DNA of 64,000 bases, taken from NCBI RefSeq assembly GCF_000969445.1, contig NZ_JZEY01000054.1:1054001-1118000 (forward strand), in the 5' to 3' direction. This stretch comes from Devosia chinhatensis (lineage in GTDB: Bacteria > Pseudomonadota > Alphaproteobacteria > Rhizobiales > Devosiaceae). The translations under genes were made by a program, and so were the position numbers. Below are positions 9,556 to 17,932 of this stretch, piece after piece (position 1 is the first letter of the stretch; the number at the start of each line of letters is the position of its first letter). Under the pieces are notes generated by a model. The model worked only from the letters and a program-made list of their open reading frames with translations. It searched no databases and was not told the DNA's origin.

Positions 9556-9583
9556 AAATGGCGGCCTTCGGGCCGCCATTTTT
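9556..9583. terminator. Bidirectional terminator between lon and the fusion gene
   Basis: A perfect 11-bp stem (AAATGGCGGCC / GGCCGCCATTT) closed by TTCG, with T runs on both strands. Confidence 0.93.
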
Positions 9584-9592
9584 CATTCTGCA

Positions 9593-11614
9593 CTAAAGAG
9601 CGACGGTTTGTGGGTCCGCACCGGCACCGACACTGCGTGGGATGAACAGGTGCTCCACCCCGATCCAGGAGGGCACGTATTTGCCGCGATGCAGCCAGAA
9701 GCGTCCGCCGCAACTGGCTTCCGCCATGCCGATCAGGGCATGCATCTGCTCGACATTGCGCGACGTCATCTCGACCCAGACATAGCCCTTGCCAGTGGAC
9801 GGTTGCCTGGTGAACCGCACCCCCACGCCCTGGCCTGGGGTCAGTCCCATTTCGGGCAGCTTTTCGCGCAGGCGGGCAATGAAGCTCACCGCGCAATCAT
9901 CGGGCACGCATAGTTCCATATTACGCACCCGACGCCGGGTGTCACGGAAGAACTTGCCCACCAGCCGCTTGGCCGGCATGCCGGTCCAGGGTGCCAGCAC
10001 CTGCTCCGACCAGCCCACTATGCGCAGCCTGCCGCGCAGCCGCAGCACCAGCAGCAATTTCTGGATCGCGGCGGGCGAGCCGCGCATCGGCGCAAACGGC
10101 GTCCGATCCTTGCGTCCGCCATCGGCCACCGGATTGACGTTATAGACCATCATTTCGCGGCTGCGCGGATACCAGTGCACCGTCGTGCTGAGATTGGCGC
10201 GATAGCCGCCTTCGACGTAGCGCTCAAGATCGGAATCGGGGTGCCATTCGATGACATTGGCCAGCCGGTAATTGGGCTGGCACCTAAAGGTCACCTCCGT
10301 GACCACGATGCCATTGCCCTCGCGCAATCGGTCCCAGGCGGCGTCATCTCGCTCGGAACGCTGTTCATTGCCGTCCCGGTCGACATAGCGGATGGCGGTG
10401 ATCAGGTCGTATATCGAGATGCAGTCGGCGCTGCTGCCATGCACTTCGGCGAAAAAACAGGCGCCGGCGGAAATGTCGATGAACTCGGGCAGTGTGCCCA
10501 GGGTCATCGCCTTGGGGCCCAGATAGTCGAGGATGACCCTCAGGGTCGTGCCGGATTTGACCGTCAGCGCGTCGCCGTCCATGCCGACAATTCCAGCATA
10601 ATGCTCCATCACCAATTGGTCGCTGCCGAGCCGGTCGTTGAACCAGAGAAAATAGCCCAGCCCGATGGCGTGATAGGGCCGGCCGCTGCGCACCACGTCC
10701 TGCACCATGTCGAGCGAGCGCACGTCCACGATGCGGGCGGGCGGCTCGAAAAAATCCGCCAATTGACGGCGTGTGACGACACCGCTGAGGCGCCGTACTT
10801 TTTGCGTGTCCACCCGAACGTCATGGGAGAGAAACCAGAGGGTAGAGGGTATAGCCTTGCCTAGGAGGCCTGCGAGCCAGTTCGGCGCCAGCAGGATCGG
10901 TCTTTTGGCAAGCGCCGCCGCGTGCCGGAAATAATCGTCAGACTGCACATCCAGATCGGCGAGATTGACGATCTCGTCGCTGACACCGCGTTCGATGAGC
11001 GCCAGCAATTGGGCGCTCAGGTCCTGAACATGGATCAGGTTGATGGTGCGCGCCTTGAGCCCCACAGGCGCAATGCGCATTGCCGCCACGATGCCGCTCG
11101 ACCATTGCATGTTGGGCCCCATGACCACCGTGGGACGGACGATGAGATAGCCTATGCCTTTTTCCCTGCAGGCCGCGATGATGCGCTGCTCTTCGACCAG
11201 CTTCAGCCGCGTATAGGCATCAAGCCCGGGCCGGTCCTTGAGCTCGGCGTTTTCTCCCTGCAAGGGGTGCTCGACCGGGTCCAATGCCGAATAGACAACC
11301 TGTGAGCTGAAATAGACGAAGAGCCTGCAGGTGCTGGCATCGACCAGGCTGAGTAGGCGCTCGGTGACGGCGCGATTGGCAGGGAGGAAATCCTTGCCCT
11401 TGGCCTTGGTGTTGAGCGCCGCGTGCACCACCACTTCGGCCTCACTGACGGCCGCAGCAAGCCCATCGGCGTCATCGAATCGGATGGAAGTCGCCTGTGC
11501 GGAAGGGCGCTGCGGCAGGGTGCGGTACACCGCGCTGACAGCATGGTTGGCAGCAAAGCTCGCGAGCAATTGCCGGCCGATGCCGCCCCCTGCGCCCATC
11601 AGGCATATCTTCAC
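9593..11614 (-). CDS. Single-chain fusion: SDR (NAD(P)-binding) domain + FAD-linked oxidoreductase
   Basis: A 673-residue protein with two enzyme modules. Residues 1 to ~290 are an extended short-chain dehydrogenase/epimerase: an N-terminal Rossmann motif GAGGGIGR, the segment VYFSSQVVYSA and the YxxxK pair in DAYTRLKLVEE. Residues ~310-670 are an FAD oxidoreductase of the PCMH type: AIGLGYFLWFND, then VKSGTTLRVILDYLG, then ISAGACFFAEVHGSS and the ISIYDLITAIRYVDRDG strand. No membrane segment or signal peptide is seen. It lies 64 bases downstream of a GT1 glycosyltransferase gene on the same strand, probably one unit. The combination resembles the two-protein DprE1/DprE2 sugar epimerase in logic only; the substrate is unknown. 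Confidence 0.8.
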   Translation of the reverse strand: MKICLMGAGGGIGRQLLASFAANHAVSAVYRTLPQRPSAQATSIRFDDADGLAAAVSEAEVVVHAALNTKAKGKDFLPANRAVTERLLSLVDASTCRLFVYFSSQVVYSALDPVEHPLQGENAELKDRPGLDAYTRLKLVEEQRIIAACREKGIGYLIVRPTVVMGPNMQWSSGIVAAMRIAPVGLKARTINLIHVQDLSAQLLALIERGVSDEIVNLADLDVQSDDYFRHAAALAKRPILLAPNWLAGLLGKAIPSTLWFLSHDVRVDTQKVRRLSGVVTRRQLADFFEPPARIVDVRSLDMVQDVVRSGRPYHAIGLGYFLWFNDRLGSDQLVMEHYAGIVGMDGDALTVKSGTTLRVILDYLGPKAMTLGTLPEFIDISAGACFFAEVHGSSADCISIYDLITAIRYVDRDGNEQRSERDDAAWDRLREGNGIVVTEVTFRCQPNYRLANVIEWHPDSDLERYVEGGYRANLSTTVHWYPRSREMMVYNVNPVADGGRKDRTPFAPMRGSPAAIQKLLLVLRLRGRLRIVGWSEQVLAPWTGMPAKRLVGKFFRDTRRRVRNMELCVPDDCAVSFIARLREKLPEMGLTPGQGVGVRFTRQPSTGKGYVWVEMTSRNVEQMHALIGMAEASCGGRFWLHRGKYVPSWIGVEHLFIPRSVGAGADPQTVAL

Positions 11615-11678
11615 TACGGCAATCCCCCTTGGTCTTGTCCCGATCCAATACTGTCATCGGACCGTGTTGCCCGGCTCT

Positions 11679-12968
11679 TTAAGAACCAGCCGAGAAGCGG
11701 CGCGACCCGGCCTTTGCCGCATTGATTGTGGCCTCGATGAAATTGACCGCGGTGGTGAGGCCATCCTCTTCCGACAGCGCCTTGCCGATGGATTTGGCAT
11801 TGGCCTTCATATTTTCGTTCGTGGTCAGTTCATGCAGCGCGCTGGCCAGGATTTCTGGCGTAAGCGTGCGCAGCCGCACTGGCGCCGGGCCGCAGCCCAG
11901 CGCGCGCACGCGGCGGCCCCAATAGCGCTGGTCGTAGGCTTGGGGCAGGGTGAAGGTCGGCTTGCCGGCCCGCAGGCCCGCTGCCGTCGTGCCCGCACCG
12001 CCATGATGCACCACGGCGCCCATGAGCGGAAACAGCTTGTCATGCGGCGCTTCTGATACCGCAAAGACATTTTCGGGCAGATCGTCGGCATTGATGCCAC
12101 CCCAGCCGCGCGACACGATCGCCCGGCCACCCCATTTGTCGAGCGCCAGCTTGAGCAATTGCGTATTGCGCTCGGCACCGAACGGCATCGAGCCGAAGCC
12201 GATATAGACCGGCGGCGGACCGGAATCGAGGAACCGTTGCAGGTCCGGTGGCGGCGCCCAATCGGAATTGTCGTCGAAGAACCAGAAACCGGTGACCACC
12301 GCGGTCTGCGGCCAATCCCGCGGGCGCGGCGAGACGATGGAGGAGAAGTTATAGAGCGTGGGCAGGTTGTTCCCGTAGCTGTCGCGGAAAATGCCGCCGC
12401 GCTTGCGCGGGCCCAATCCCATCAGCTCCTTACGTACGCGGTCTCGCGGCAGGTCGTAATAGCCCTGCTGGATATTCATCGCGATATAGCTGAGCTTGTT
12501 GAAGGTGGGGCCGAGGTCGGGCACCTCATAGGCACAGACCGGAAATTCCCGCGTTGGATTCAGCGGCTGCATCGCTGTCATGATGACAGGAATGTTGAGG
12601 GCTTCGGCGATATCTATGCCGAAACTGGTGTTGATATTGACCACGATGGCGTCGGCGCCCTGCGACATGGCCCAGGAATTGCGGGCGGCCCGCTCCACCA
12701 ACGCCTGTCCCTGGCGCAGGATCTGCGGGTAATGGTGCAGCTTCATCTTGCTGACGGCCGTGTCGAAGCGCGACTGCTGCAGCCAATCCTGGATATTGGT
12801 GCCGAGGCTGTGAAACTCCACGCCGTGCGAAACGATCAGGTCTTCGAAATCGGCATTGGCGCCCAGAACCACGTCGTGGCCCTGCTGCTGCAGGGCCATG
12901 GCGAGCGCAAGGTAGGGCCTGACATCACCGGCGGTCCCGATAGTGGCGATCGCTACGCGTTTCTTCAT
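11679..12968 (-). CDS. GT1-family glycosyltransferase (sterol/lipid glucosyltransferase-like)
   Basis: A 429-residue GT-B fold enzyme. The N-terminus KKRVAIATIGTAGDVRPYLA is the usual acceptor-domain start of MGT/UgtA-like enzymes. The C-terminal half carries VYIGFGSMPF and the sugar-nucleotide loop VVHHGGAGTTAAGLRAGKP, where His-His-Gly-Gly is the family signature. ATG at 12968 (MKKRVAI) has GTAGGTG upstream; the ATG at 12983 has none. Relatives transfer UDP-sugars to sterols, hopanoid-like lipids or natural products. The downstream fusion gene suggests a glycolipid whose sugar is later oxidised or epimerised (inference). Confidence 0.88.
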   Translation of the reverse strand: MKKRVAIATIGTAGDVRPYLALAMALQQQGHDVVLGANADFEDLIVSHGVEFHSLGTNIQDWLQQSRFDTAVSKMKLHHYPQILRQGQALVERAARNSWAMSQGADAIVVNINTSFGIDIAEALNIPVIMTAMQPLNPTREFPVCAYEVPDLGPTFNKLSYIAMNIQQGYYDLPRDRVRKELMGLGPRKRGGIFRDSYGNNLPTLYNFSSIVSPRPRDWPQTAVVTGFWFFDDNSDWAPPPDLQRFLDSGPPPVYIGFGSMPFGAERNTQLLKLALDKWGGRAIVSRGWGGINADDLPENVFAVSEAPHDKLFPLMGAVVHHGGAGTTAAGLRAGKPTFTLPQAYDQRYWGRRVRALGCGPAPVRLRTLTPEILASALHELTTNENMKANAKSIGKALSEEDGLTTAVNFIEATINAAKAGSRRFSAGS

Positions 12969-13115
12969 GCACCTACTCGACATTGTTTTTGCGGCGTCTG
13001 CCGGACCTCAACATGTAAAGGCGCGTTGGCATTTACAAGGTCCGCAGGAGAACATATTAAGGCTATAGCCGCGCCGGGACGTGGTACCAGAAGTCATTTC
13101 TGAAGGGCAAGAGAC

Positions 13116-13211
13116 ATGGCGTCTCCGTTCGCAATTGCAGGGTTTGGAGCATTGCTCGCCGGCAATCCGGCGGCAGCCTTCGTGGCGGCCGCAGCAGCGA
13201 ACGCCCGATAG
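13116..13211 (+). CDS. Possible small hydrophobic protein, 31 residues
   Basis: ATG at 13116 to TAG at 13209-13211 with AAGGG nine bases upstream. The peptide is MASPFAIAGFGALLAGNP followed by an alanine-rich tail ending NAR. It is almost free of charge until the final Arg and long enough for one membrane helix. A compound stem-loop begins at the stop codon. I recognise no family. Chance ORFs of this length are common, so only the ribosome site, composition and 3' structure support it. Confidence 0.35.
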   Translation: MASPFAIAGFGALLAGNPAAAFVAAAAANAR

Positions 13212-13246
13212 CTCTTCCCGCGTGCCACTCGGTGGCTGGGAAGAGC
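13211..13246 (+). terminator. Compound stem-loop after the 31-codon ORF
   Basis: An outer 9-bp perfect stem (GCTCTTCCC 13211-13219 / GGGAAGAGC 13238-13246) encloses an inner 5-bp stem GCCAC-TCG-GTGGC (13224-13236). There is no T run, so it may be an RNA structure, a processing site or the end of a small RNA rather than a simple terminator. Confidence 0.5.
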
Positions 13247-13262
13247 CGAATATCGCTGTCTC

Positions 13263-13283
13263 CGCCCGATCTTGCGGGCGTTT
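13263..13283 (+). terminator. Second, weaker hairpin
   Basis: CGCCCG (13263-13268) and CGGGCG (13275-13280) form a 6-bp stem with a 6-base loop followed by TTT. It lies 17 bases after the larger stem-loop and could end the same transcript. Confidence 0.4.
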
Positions 13284-13391
13284 AACCCGTCTACAACCAT
13301 AATTCCGCGATAATCCGCTTCCTTCATGGAGGCACGGCGCATTTTGGGGCGCGTCGCGGCCAGTTCAGGCCTCTGGGCCGTCGAGGATTAA

Positions 13392-14615
13392 ATGAGCACT
13401 GATTTCCACCGCATCCGCCGTTTACCGCCATACGTGTTCGCCCATATCGATCCGCTCAAGGCCAAAGCGCGCGCAGAAGGTGTCGACATCATCGATCTGG
13501 GCATGGGCAATCCCGATATGCCGACCCCCGAGCATATCGTGGCCAAGCTCCAGGAAACGGTGAAGGACGGGCGCACCCATCGCTATTCCACCTCGCGCGG
13601 CATTCCCGGCTTGCGCAAGGCCCAGGCCAGCTATTATGGCCGCCGTTTCGGAGTGAAGCTCAATCCCGATACCCAGGTCGTGGCCACCCTGGGCTCTAAG
13701 GAAGGCTTTGCCAACATGGCCTCGGCCATCACCGCGCCCGGTGACGTCGTACTGGTGCCCAACCCGACCTATCCGATCCATTCCTTCGGCTTTATCATGT
13801 CCGGTGGCGTCGTGCGGTCCATGCCGGCCGATCCGAACGAGGACTTCATGCGCTCGCTCGACCGTGCCGTCCGCCACTCGATTCCCAAGCCGATCGCGCT
13901 GGTTCTCAACTACCCCGCCAACCCCACTGCCTATACCGCCGACCTCGATTTTTACACCGAGGTGGTCAAGTATTGTAAGGCCAACGACATCTTCATCCTG
14001 TCTGATCTTGCCTATTCGGAGATCTATTTCGACGAGGATCAGCCGCCTCCGTCCGTGTTGCAGGTTCCCGGCGCCATCGACATCACCGTCGAATTCACCT
14101 CCATGTCCAAGACGTATTCGATGCCTGGCTGGCGCGTTGGCTTCGCCGTGGGCAATGAACGCCTGATCGCCGCGCTGGCGCGCGTGAAATCCTATCTCGA
14201 CTACGGTGCGTTCACCCCGATCCAGGTCGCCGCCGTCGCCGCGCTCAACGGTTCGGACGAAGTCATCGAGGAAGTCCGCAAGGTCTATAAGCACCGTCGC
14301 GACGTCATGGTGGAAAGCTTCGGGCGTGCCGGTTGGGACATTCCCGTTCCCAAGGCGACCATGTTTGCCTGGGCCCCCATTCCGGCGCAGTTCGCCGAGC
14401 TCGGTTCGCTGGAATTTGCCAAGCTGCTCATCCGCGAAACCGGTGTGGGCGTCGCGCCCGGTGTCGGCTTCGGCGAATATGGAGATCAGTATATCCGCCT
14501 CGCCTTTGTCGAAAACGAGCAGCGCATCCGTCAGGCTGCCCGCAACGTCAAAAAGCTGCTCGGCGGCAAGACGGGGCAGGGCAATGTCGTGCCTCTGGCC
14601 ACCGCATCCAAATGA
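13392..14615 (+). CDS. Class I/II PLP aminotransferase (AlaC / LL-diaminopimelate aminotransferase-like)
   Basis: A 407-residue fold-type I enzyme. The substrate-specificity N-terminus is IIDLGMGNPDMPTP, the cofactor-binding Asp/Tyr segment is FILSDLAYSEIYFD, and the Schiff-base lysine lies in FTSMSKTYSMPGWRVGF. A C-terminal Arg lies in QYIRLAFVEN. The sequence style fits the alanine-forming AlaC group, which is often annotated as LL-diaminopimelate aminotransferase; since alphaproteobacteria usually make lysine by the succinylase route, AlaC-type glutamate-pyruvate activity is more likely (inference). Its stop overlaps the start of rlmC (ATGA). Confidence 0.88.
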   Translation: MSTDFHRIRRLPPYVFAHIDPLKAKARAEGVDIIDLGMGNPDMPTPEHIVAKLQETVKDGRTHRYSTSRGIPGLRKAQASYYGRRFGVKLNPDTQVVATLGSKEGFANMASAITAPGDVVLVPNPTYPIHSFGFIMSGGVVRSMPADPNEDFMRSLDRAVRHSIPKPIALVLNYPANPTAYTADLDFYTEVVKYCKANDIFILSDLAYSEIYFDEDQPPPSVLQVPGAIDITVEFTSMSKTYSMPGWRVGFAVGNERLIAALARVKSYLDYGAFTPIQVAAVAALNGSDEVIEEVRKVYKHRRDVMVESFGRAGWDIPVPKATMFAWAPIPAQFAELGSLEFAKLLIRETGVGVAPGVGFGEYGDQYIRLAFVENEQRIRQAARNVKKLLGGKTGQGNVVPLATASK

Positions 14616-15805
14616 CGAACGCGACGGGGGCGGCCAGTCCGCCCCTCGACGTTCTGGCGATGGGAATGGATGCAGCCTCAGGCGCCGCCATGCACTGCGG
14701 CTACTTCGATAACGGTATCTGCCGCTCCTGCACGCTAATGGGTACGCCCTATGACGTTCAGGTTGCCGGCAAGCTGGCGCATGCCCGGGAACTGCTGTCG
14801 CCCTGGCCCGACGCGGACTGGCTGGCGCCCATGCTGAGCCGCCCCAGTCAATTCCGCAACCGCGCCAAGATGGTGGTCGGCGGCACCGCCGGGAACCCGA
14901 CATTGGGCATTCTCGATGCTGCGCGCGAAGGCGTCGACCTCACCGGCTGCGGCATTCTCGCGCCCGGACTGCGGGCAGCCTTCGCGCCCATTGCGGCTTT
15001 CATTGCCCGCGCCCGCATCACCCCCTACCACGTGCCCACGAGGCGCGGCGAGCTCAAGAACGTCCTCCTGACCGAAGCGCCTGACGGTGCACTGATGCTG
15101 CGCTTCGTGCTGCGCTCCACCGAGCCGCTCGGGCGCATCCGGAAGCACCTCCCCACGCTCCTGGCCGACCTGCCGGCGCTCGCGGTCGTGACGGTCAACC
15201 TCCTGCCCGAACACAAGGCAGTCCTCGAGGGCGAGGAGGAGATCATGCTGGTTGGGGAGACGTTGCGCATGCGCCTTGATGGCATCGTGCTGCATCTGCG
15301 CCCGGCGAGCTTCTTCCAGACCAATAGCGACATTGCCCCAGGCCTCTACCGGCAGGCCAGGGACTGGATCGACGAGGTCGACGCCCGTTCGGTTTGGGAT
15401 CTTTATTGCGGTGTCGGCGGCTTTGCGCTCCATGCTGCTGCGCCCGGCAGAAGCGTCCATGGCGTCGAGGTCAGCGACCCGGCCGTCCAGTCCGCCCGTC
15501 TGAGTGCGGCGGAGGCGGGTCTGCCCGACGTCACCTTTTCAACCGGCGATGCCACCCGATTGGATGCCGCCGACAGCCCGGACGCCGTGATCGTCAATCC
15601 GCCCCGTCGCGGCCTCGGTGACAGGCTATGCGCAACGCTCGACGCGTCCGGCGTGTCCACTATCGTCTATTCCAGCTGCAACGCACTGACCCTGGCGCGC
15701 GACATCGCTGCCCTGCCGGCCTATGCGCTCAAGCGCGTTCGCCTCTTCGACATGTTCCCCCAGACCGAGCACTACGAGATCATGGTGCTGCTCACGCGCC
15801 GCTGA
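14612..15805 (+). CDS. rlmC: 23S rRNA (uracil(747)-C5)-methyltransferase RlmC
   Basis: A 397-residue SAM-dependent RNA m5U methyltransferase. Iron-sulfur cysteines are at 29, 37 and 40 (MHCGYFDNGICRSC), with a further Cys in DLTGCGILAP. The SAM-binding motif is WDLYCGVGGFALH, then VIVNPPRRGLG; the nucleophilic Cys lies in IVYSSCNALTLARDI and the general base Glu in TEHYEIMVLL. The match to E. coli RlmC is close along its length, except for about 26 extra N-terminal residues. The start overlaps the aminotransferase stop by 4 bases, so the two genes are translationally linked. Confidence 0.93.
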   Translation: MTNATGAASPPLDVLAMGMDAASGAAMHCGYFDNGICRSCTLMGTPYDVQVAGKLAHARELLSPWPDADWLAPMLSRPSQFRNRAKMVVGGTAGNPTLGILDAAREGVDLTGCGILAPGLRAAFAPIAAFIARARITPYHVPTRRGELKNVLLTEAPDGALMLRFVLRSTEPLGRIRKHLPTLLADLPALAVVTVNLLPEHKAVLEGEEEIMLVGETLRMRLDGIVLHLRPASFFQTNSDIAPGLYRQARDWIDEVDARSVWDLYCGVGGFALHAAAPGRSVHGVEVSDPAVQSARLSAAEAGLPDVTFSTGDATRLDAADSPDAVIVNPPRRGLGDRLCATLDASGVSTIVYSSCNALTLARDIAALPAYALKRVRLFDMFPQTEHYEIMVLLTRR

Positions 15806-15832
15806 GATCGGGGCAGGGCGACAAATAATACA

Positions 15833-15847
15833 TGACATTCAATATCA
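15833..15847 (+). promoter_or_regulatory. Iron-responsive operator (IRO/RirA-type box)
   Basis: TGACATTCAATATCA fits TGA-N9-TCA, the RirA-bound iron-responsive motif of Rhizobiales. It lies 40 bases before a siderophore-binding protein gene. A second copy lies before the iron transporter operon at 24153-24167. Confidence 0.55.
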
Positions 15848-15855
15848 CCTTTTGT

Positions 15856-15873
15856 ATGGAGACATATCTCCAT
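15856..15873 (+). promoter_or_regulatory. Inverted repeat in the leader of the binding-protein pair
   Basis: ATGGAGA-CATA-TCTCCAT is a perfect 7-bp inverted repeat 14 bases before the start codon, just upstream of the AAGAGG ribosome site. It could be a second operator or an RNA hairpin affecting translation. Confidence 0.4.
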
Positions 15874-15886
15874 CAAGAGGTGAGCC

Positions 15887-16855
15887 ATGTCGCTTCGTCT
15901 TCTGTTCATCGCCGCCGCGATCGGTCTTGGCGCCAGTGCCTCCGCCCAGGCGCAGTCCTTTCCGGTTCTTAGCGAACATGCCTACGGCGAAACGACCATT
16001 CCGGCCAAGCCGCAGCGCATCGTCACCTGGGGCTGGGCCGCGCAGGATGCCGTCATTGCTCTGGGCGAAGTGCCGGTGGGCATTCCGCATTTCAGCTATG
16101 GCGGCGACGAGAATGGCGCACTGCCCTGGACCAAGGATGCCGTTGCGGCTCTCGGTGCCGAGTTCCCCACCATTCTGCCCGATGCCGTCGATCCCCCCAT
16201 CGAAGCCATTGCCGCGCTTGAGCCCGACGTCATCATTGCGGTCTACTCCGGCTTGTCCGAGGAGCAATATGAGGTCCTGAGCGGCATCGCCCCGGTCGTC
16301 ACCTTTCCCGAGGCGCCCTGGAGCACGCCCTGGCAGGAAACGATCACCTTGACGGGCCAGGCGCTTGGCAAGCCTGACGAGGCCGCAGCGCTGGTGGCGG
16401 ACCTCGAGCAGTTCATCGTCGACGAGACCGCCACATATCCCGAAGTCGCCGGCAAGAGCTTCGCCGCCATCGCTGAATACAATGGCGAAGTCGCCGTCTA
16501 TGCCGATCTCGATTCACGCGTGAAATTCCTGGTCGATGCCGGACTCGTCTCTGCGCCCAGCGTGGCAGGCCTGGCCCAGGGGCAGGAATTCTATTTCTCC
16601 CTCAGCTTCGAGCGGCTCGACCAGCTTTCCAGCGACATCCTCATTTCCTATTTCGACACCGCAGAGGCCGATGCGGCTTTCTTCGGTAACCCCGTCGTTG
16701 CGCTTGCGCCCCAGGTTCAGGCCGGAGCCGTCGCCCATATCGTGGGGCCGGAACTGATCAGTTCCATTTCCCCGCCCAGCGCCGTGTCGCTGAAATGGGG
16801 CTATCCGCAATACATCAAGAGCATTGCCGACGCGGTTCGCGCAGCGGCACCATAA
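15887..16855 (+). CDS. Iron/siderophore ABC transporter substrate-binding protein (first of a tandem pair)
   Basis: A 322-residue periplasmic protein with a signal peptide (MSLRLLFIAAAIGLGASASAQ, cleavage after AQA likely). It has the TroA/FepB-type fold of class III binding proteins: KPQRIVTWGWAAQDAVIALG, then IEAIAALEPDVIIAVYSGL. Such proteins deliver ferric siderophores or haem to FecCD permeases. No permease is adjacent; the next gene is a close paralogue 11 bases on. The nearest FecCD transporter is at 24.2-28.1 kb. An AAGAGG ribosome site precedes the ATG. Confidence 0.88.
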   Translation: MSLRLLFIAAAIGLGASASAQAQSFPVLSEHAYGETTIPAKPQRIVTWGWAAQDAVIALGEVPVGIPHFSYGGDENGALPWTKDAVAALGAEFPTILPDAVDPPIEAIAALEPDVIIAVYSGLSEEQYEVLSGIAPVVTFPEAPWSTPWQETITLTGQALGKPDEAAALVADLEQFIVDETATYPEVAGKSFAAIAEYNGEVAVYADLDSRVKFLVDAGLVSAPSVAGLAQGQEFYFSLSFERLDQLSSDILISYFDTAEADAAFFGNPVVALAPQVQAGAVAHIVGPELISSISPPSAVSLKWGYPQYIKSIADAVRAAAP

Positions 16856-16866
16856 GGTCTGACACG

Positions 16867-17844
16867 ATGATACGCTTTGCCTCAGCGGCCCTCGCCGCCA
16901 CCCTCCTGCTCGCGCCTGCACAGGCCCAGGATGCCTTTCCCGTCACCATTGAGCACGCTCTTGGGTCGACCACTATCGAAGCCAAGCCCCAGCGCGTCGT
17001 CACTTGGGGCTGGTCTGCTCAGGATGTTGTTATCGATCTGGGCGTCACCCCTGTCGGCATGCCCTTCTTCGCCTATGGCGGTGGAGACGATGGCATTCTG
17101 CCCTGGACCGAGGCGGCCTTGGCCGAGCACGGCATGGATATGCCCGTGGTTCTGCCCAATGGCACCGAACCGCCGATCGAGGCCATCGCCGCCCTGCGTC
17201 CAGACCTTATCCTCGCGCCGTATTCGGGTCTCACGCCCGATGAATACGCCACGCTGAGCAATATCGCCCCGGTCGTTGCCTATCCCGAAAAGCCTTGGTT
17301 CATCTCCTGGCAGGACGTCGTGCGTCTCACCGGCACTGCCCTGGGTGAAACGGAAAAAGCCGAGCAGCTCGTCGCCGACACCCAGGCCTGGCTGGCCGTA
17401 GAAACCGCGCCCTATCCAGAAATGCAGGGCATGGTCTTCGCCAATTTTATCAACCGCAATGACGGCCAGGTGTCGGTCCGCAATGCCGGCGATCCGCGCG
17501 TCGAGCTCTTCGCCGATCTGGGTATGGTGCCGGCAGGAAAGCCTGACGTGGCGACCGGCGAGCCCGACGCCTTCTACTACTACCTCAGCTACGAAAACTT
17601 CGATCGTATTCCCGCCGAGGTCCTGGTCAGTTTCTTCGACAACGAGCAGGCCGCAGCAGACTTCTTCGCCATGGACCTCATCCAACTGTCGCCGCTCGTG
17701 GCGAAAGGGGCCTATACCCGTCTCGTCGGCGAGGAACTGACCATGTCCGTCAGCGGCGCTGTCACACCGCTTTCTCTACGTTGGGGCTTTCCCGAGGTCG
17801 CAACAGAACTGGGTCGGGCCGTCAAGGCCGCCAGCTCGGACTGA
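16867..17844 (+). CDS. Iron/siderophore ABC transporter substrate-binding protein (second of a tandem pair)
   Basis: A 325-residue paralogue of the preceding gene, sharing KPQRxVTWGWxAQDxVIxLG, LPWT, PPIEAIAAL and YSGL in the same places. It has a signal peptide (MIRFASAALAATLLLAPAQAQ). ATG at 16867 lies 11 bases after the previous stop; the longer ORF would overlap that gene and disrupt the signal peptide. The pair probably arose by tandem duplication. A terminator follows directly, closing a two-gene unit. Confidence 0.88.
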   Translation: MIRFASAALAATLLLAPAQAQDAFPVTIEHALGSTTIEAKPQRVVTWGWSAQDVVIDLGVTPVGMPFFAYGGGDDGILPWTEAALAEHGMDMPVVLPNGTEPPIEAIAALRPDLILAPYSGLTPDEYATLSNIAPVVAYPEKPWFISWQDVVRLTGTALGETEKAEQLVADTQAWLAVETAPYPEMQGMVFANFINRNDGQVSVRNAGDPRVELFADLGMVPAGKPDVATGEPDAFYYYLSYENFDRIPAEVLVSFFDNEQAAADFFAMDLIQLSPLVAKGAYTRLVGEELTMSVSGAVTPLSLRWGFPEVATELGRAVKAASSD

Positions 17845-17850
17845 AAAACC

Positions 17851-17880
17851 GGGGGCTGTCCTTTGGCAGCCCCCTTTTCC
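17851..17880 (+). terminator. Rho-independent terminator after the binding-protein pair
   Basis: An 8-bp stem GGGGGCTG / CAGCCCCC with an 8-base loop, then TTTTCC. Confidence 0.88.
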
Positions 17881-17932
17881 TATCAATACTCCTATTGACC
17901 TCTAGGCGATTTCCTATGCACATGTCGCCACC

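Larger units (their letters stand above)
12969..13391. other. 423-base intergenic region between divergent genes
   Basis: This is the longest gap in the window. It lies between the GT1 gene (minus strand) and the aminotransferase (plus strand). It contains a 31-codon ORF with a plausible ribosome site, a compound stem-loop and a second smaller hairpin, each listed separately. The 82-residue minus-strand ORF across 13094-13342 shows no family features. Confidence 0.6.

Noticed and set aside
13094-13342. 82-codon minus-strand ORF in the large intergenic region
   Set aside because: It runs through both hairpins, lacks a good ribosome site and has a shadow-like Ala/Arg composition.
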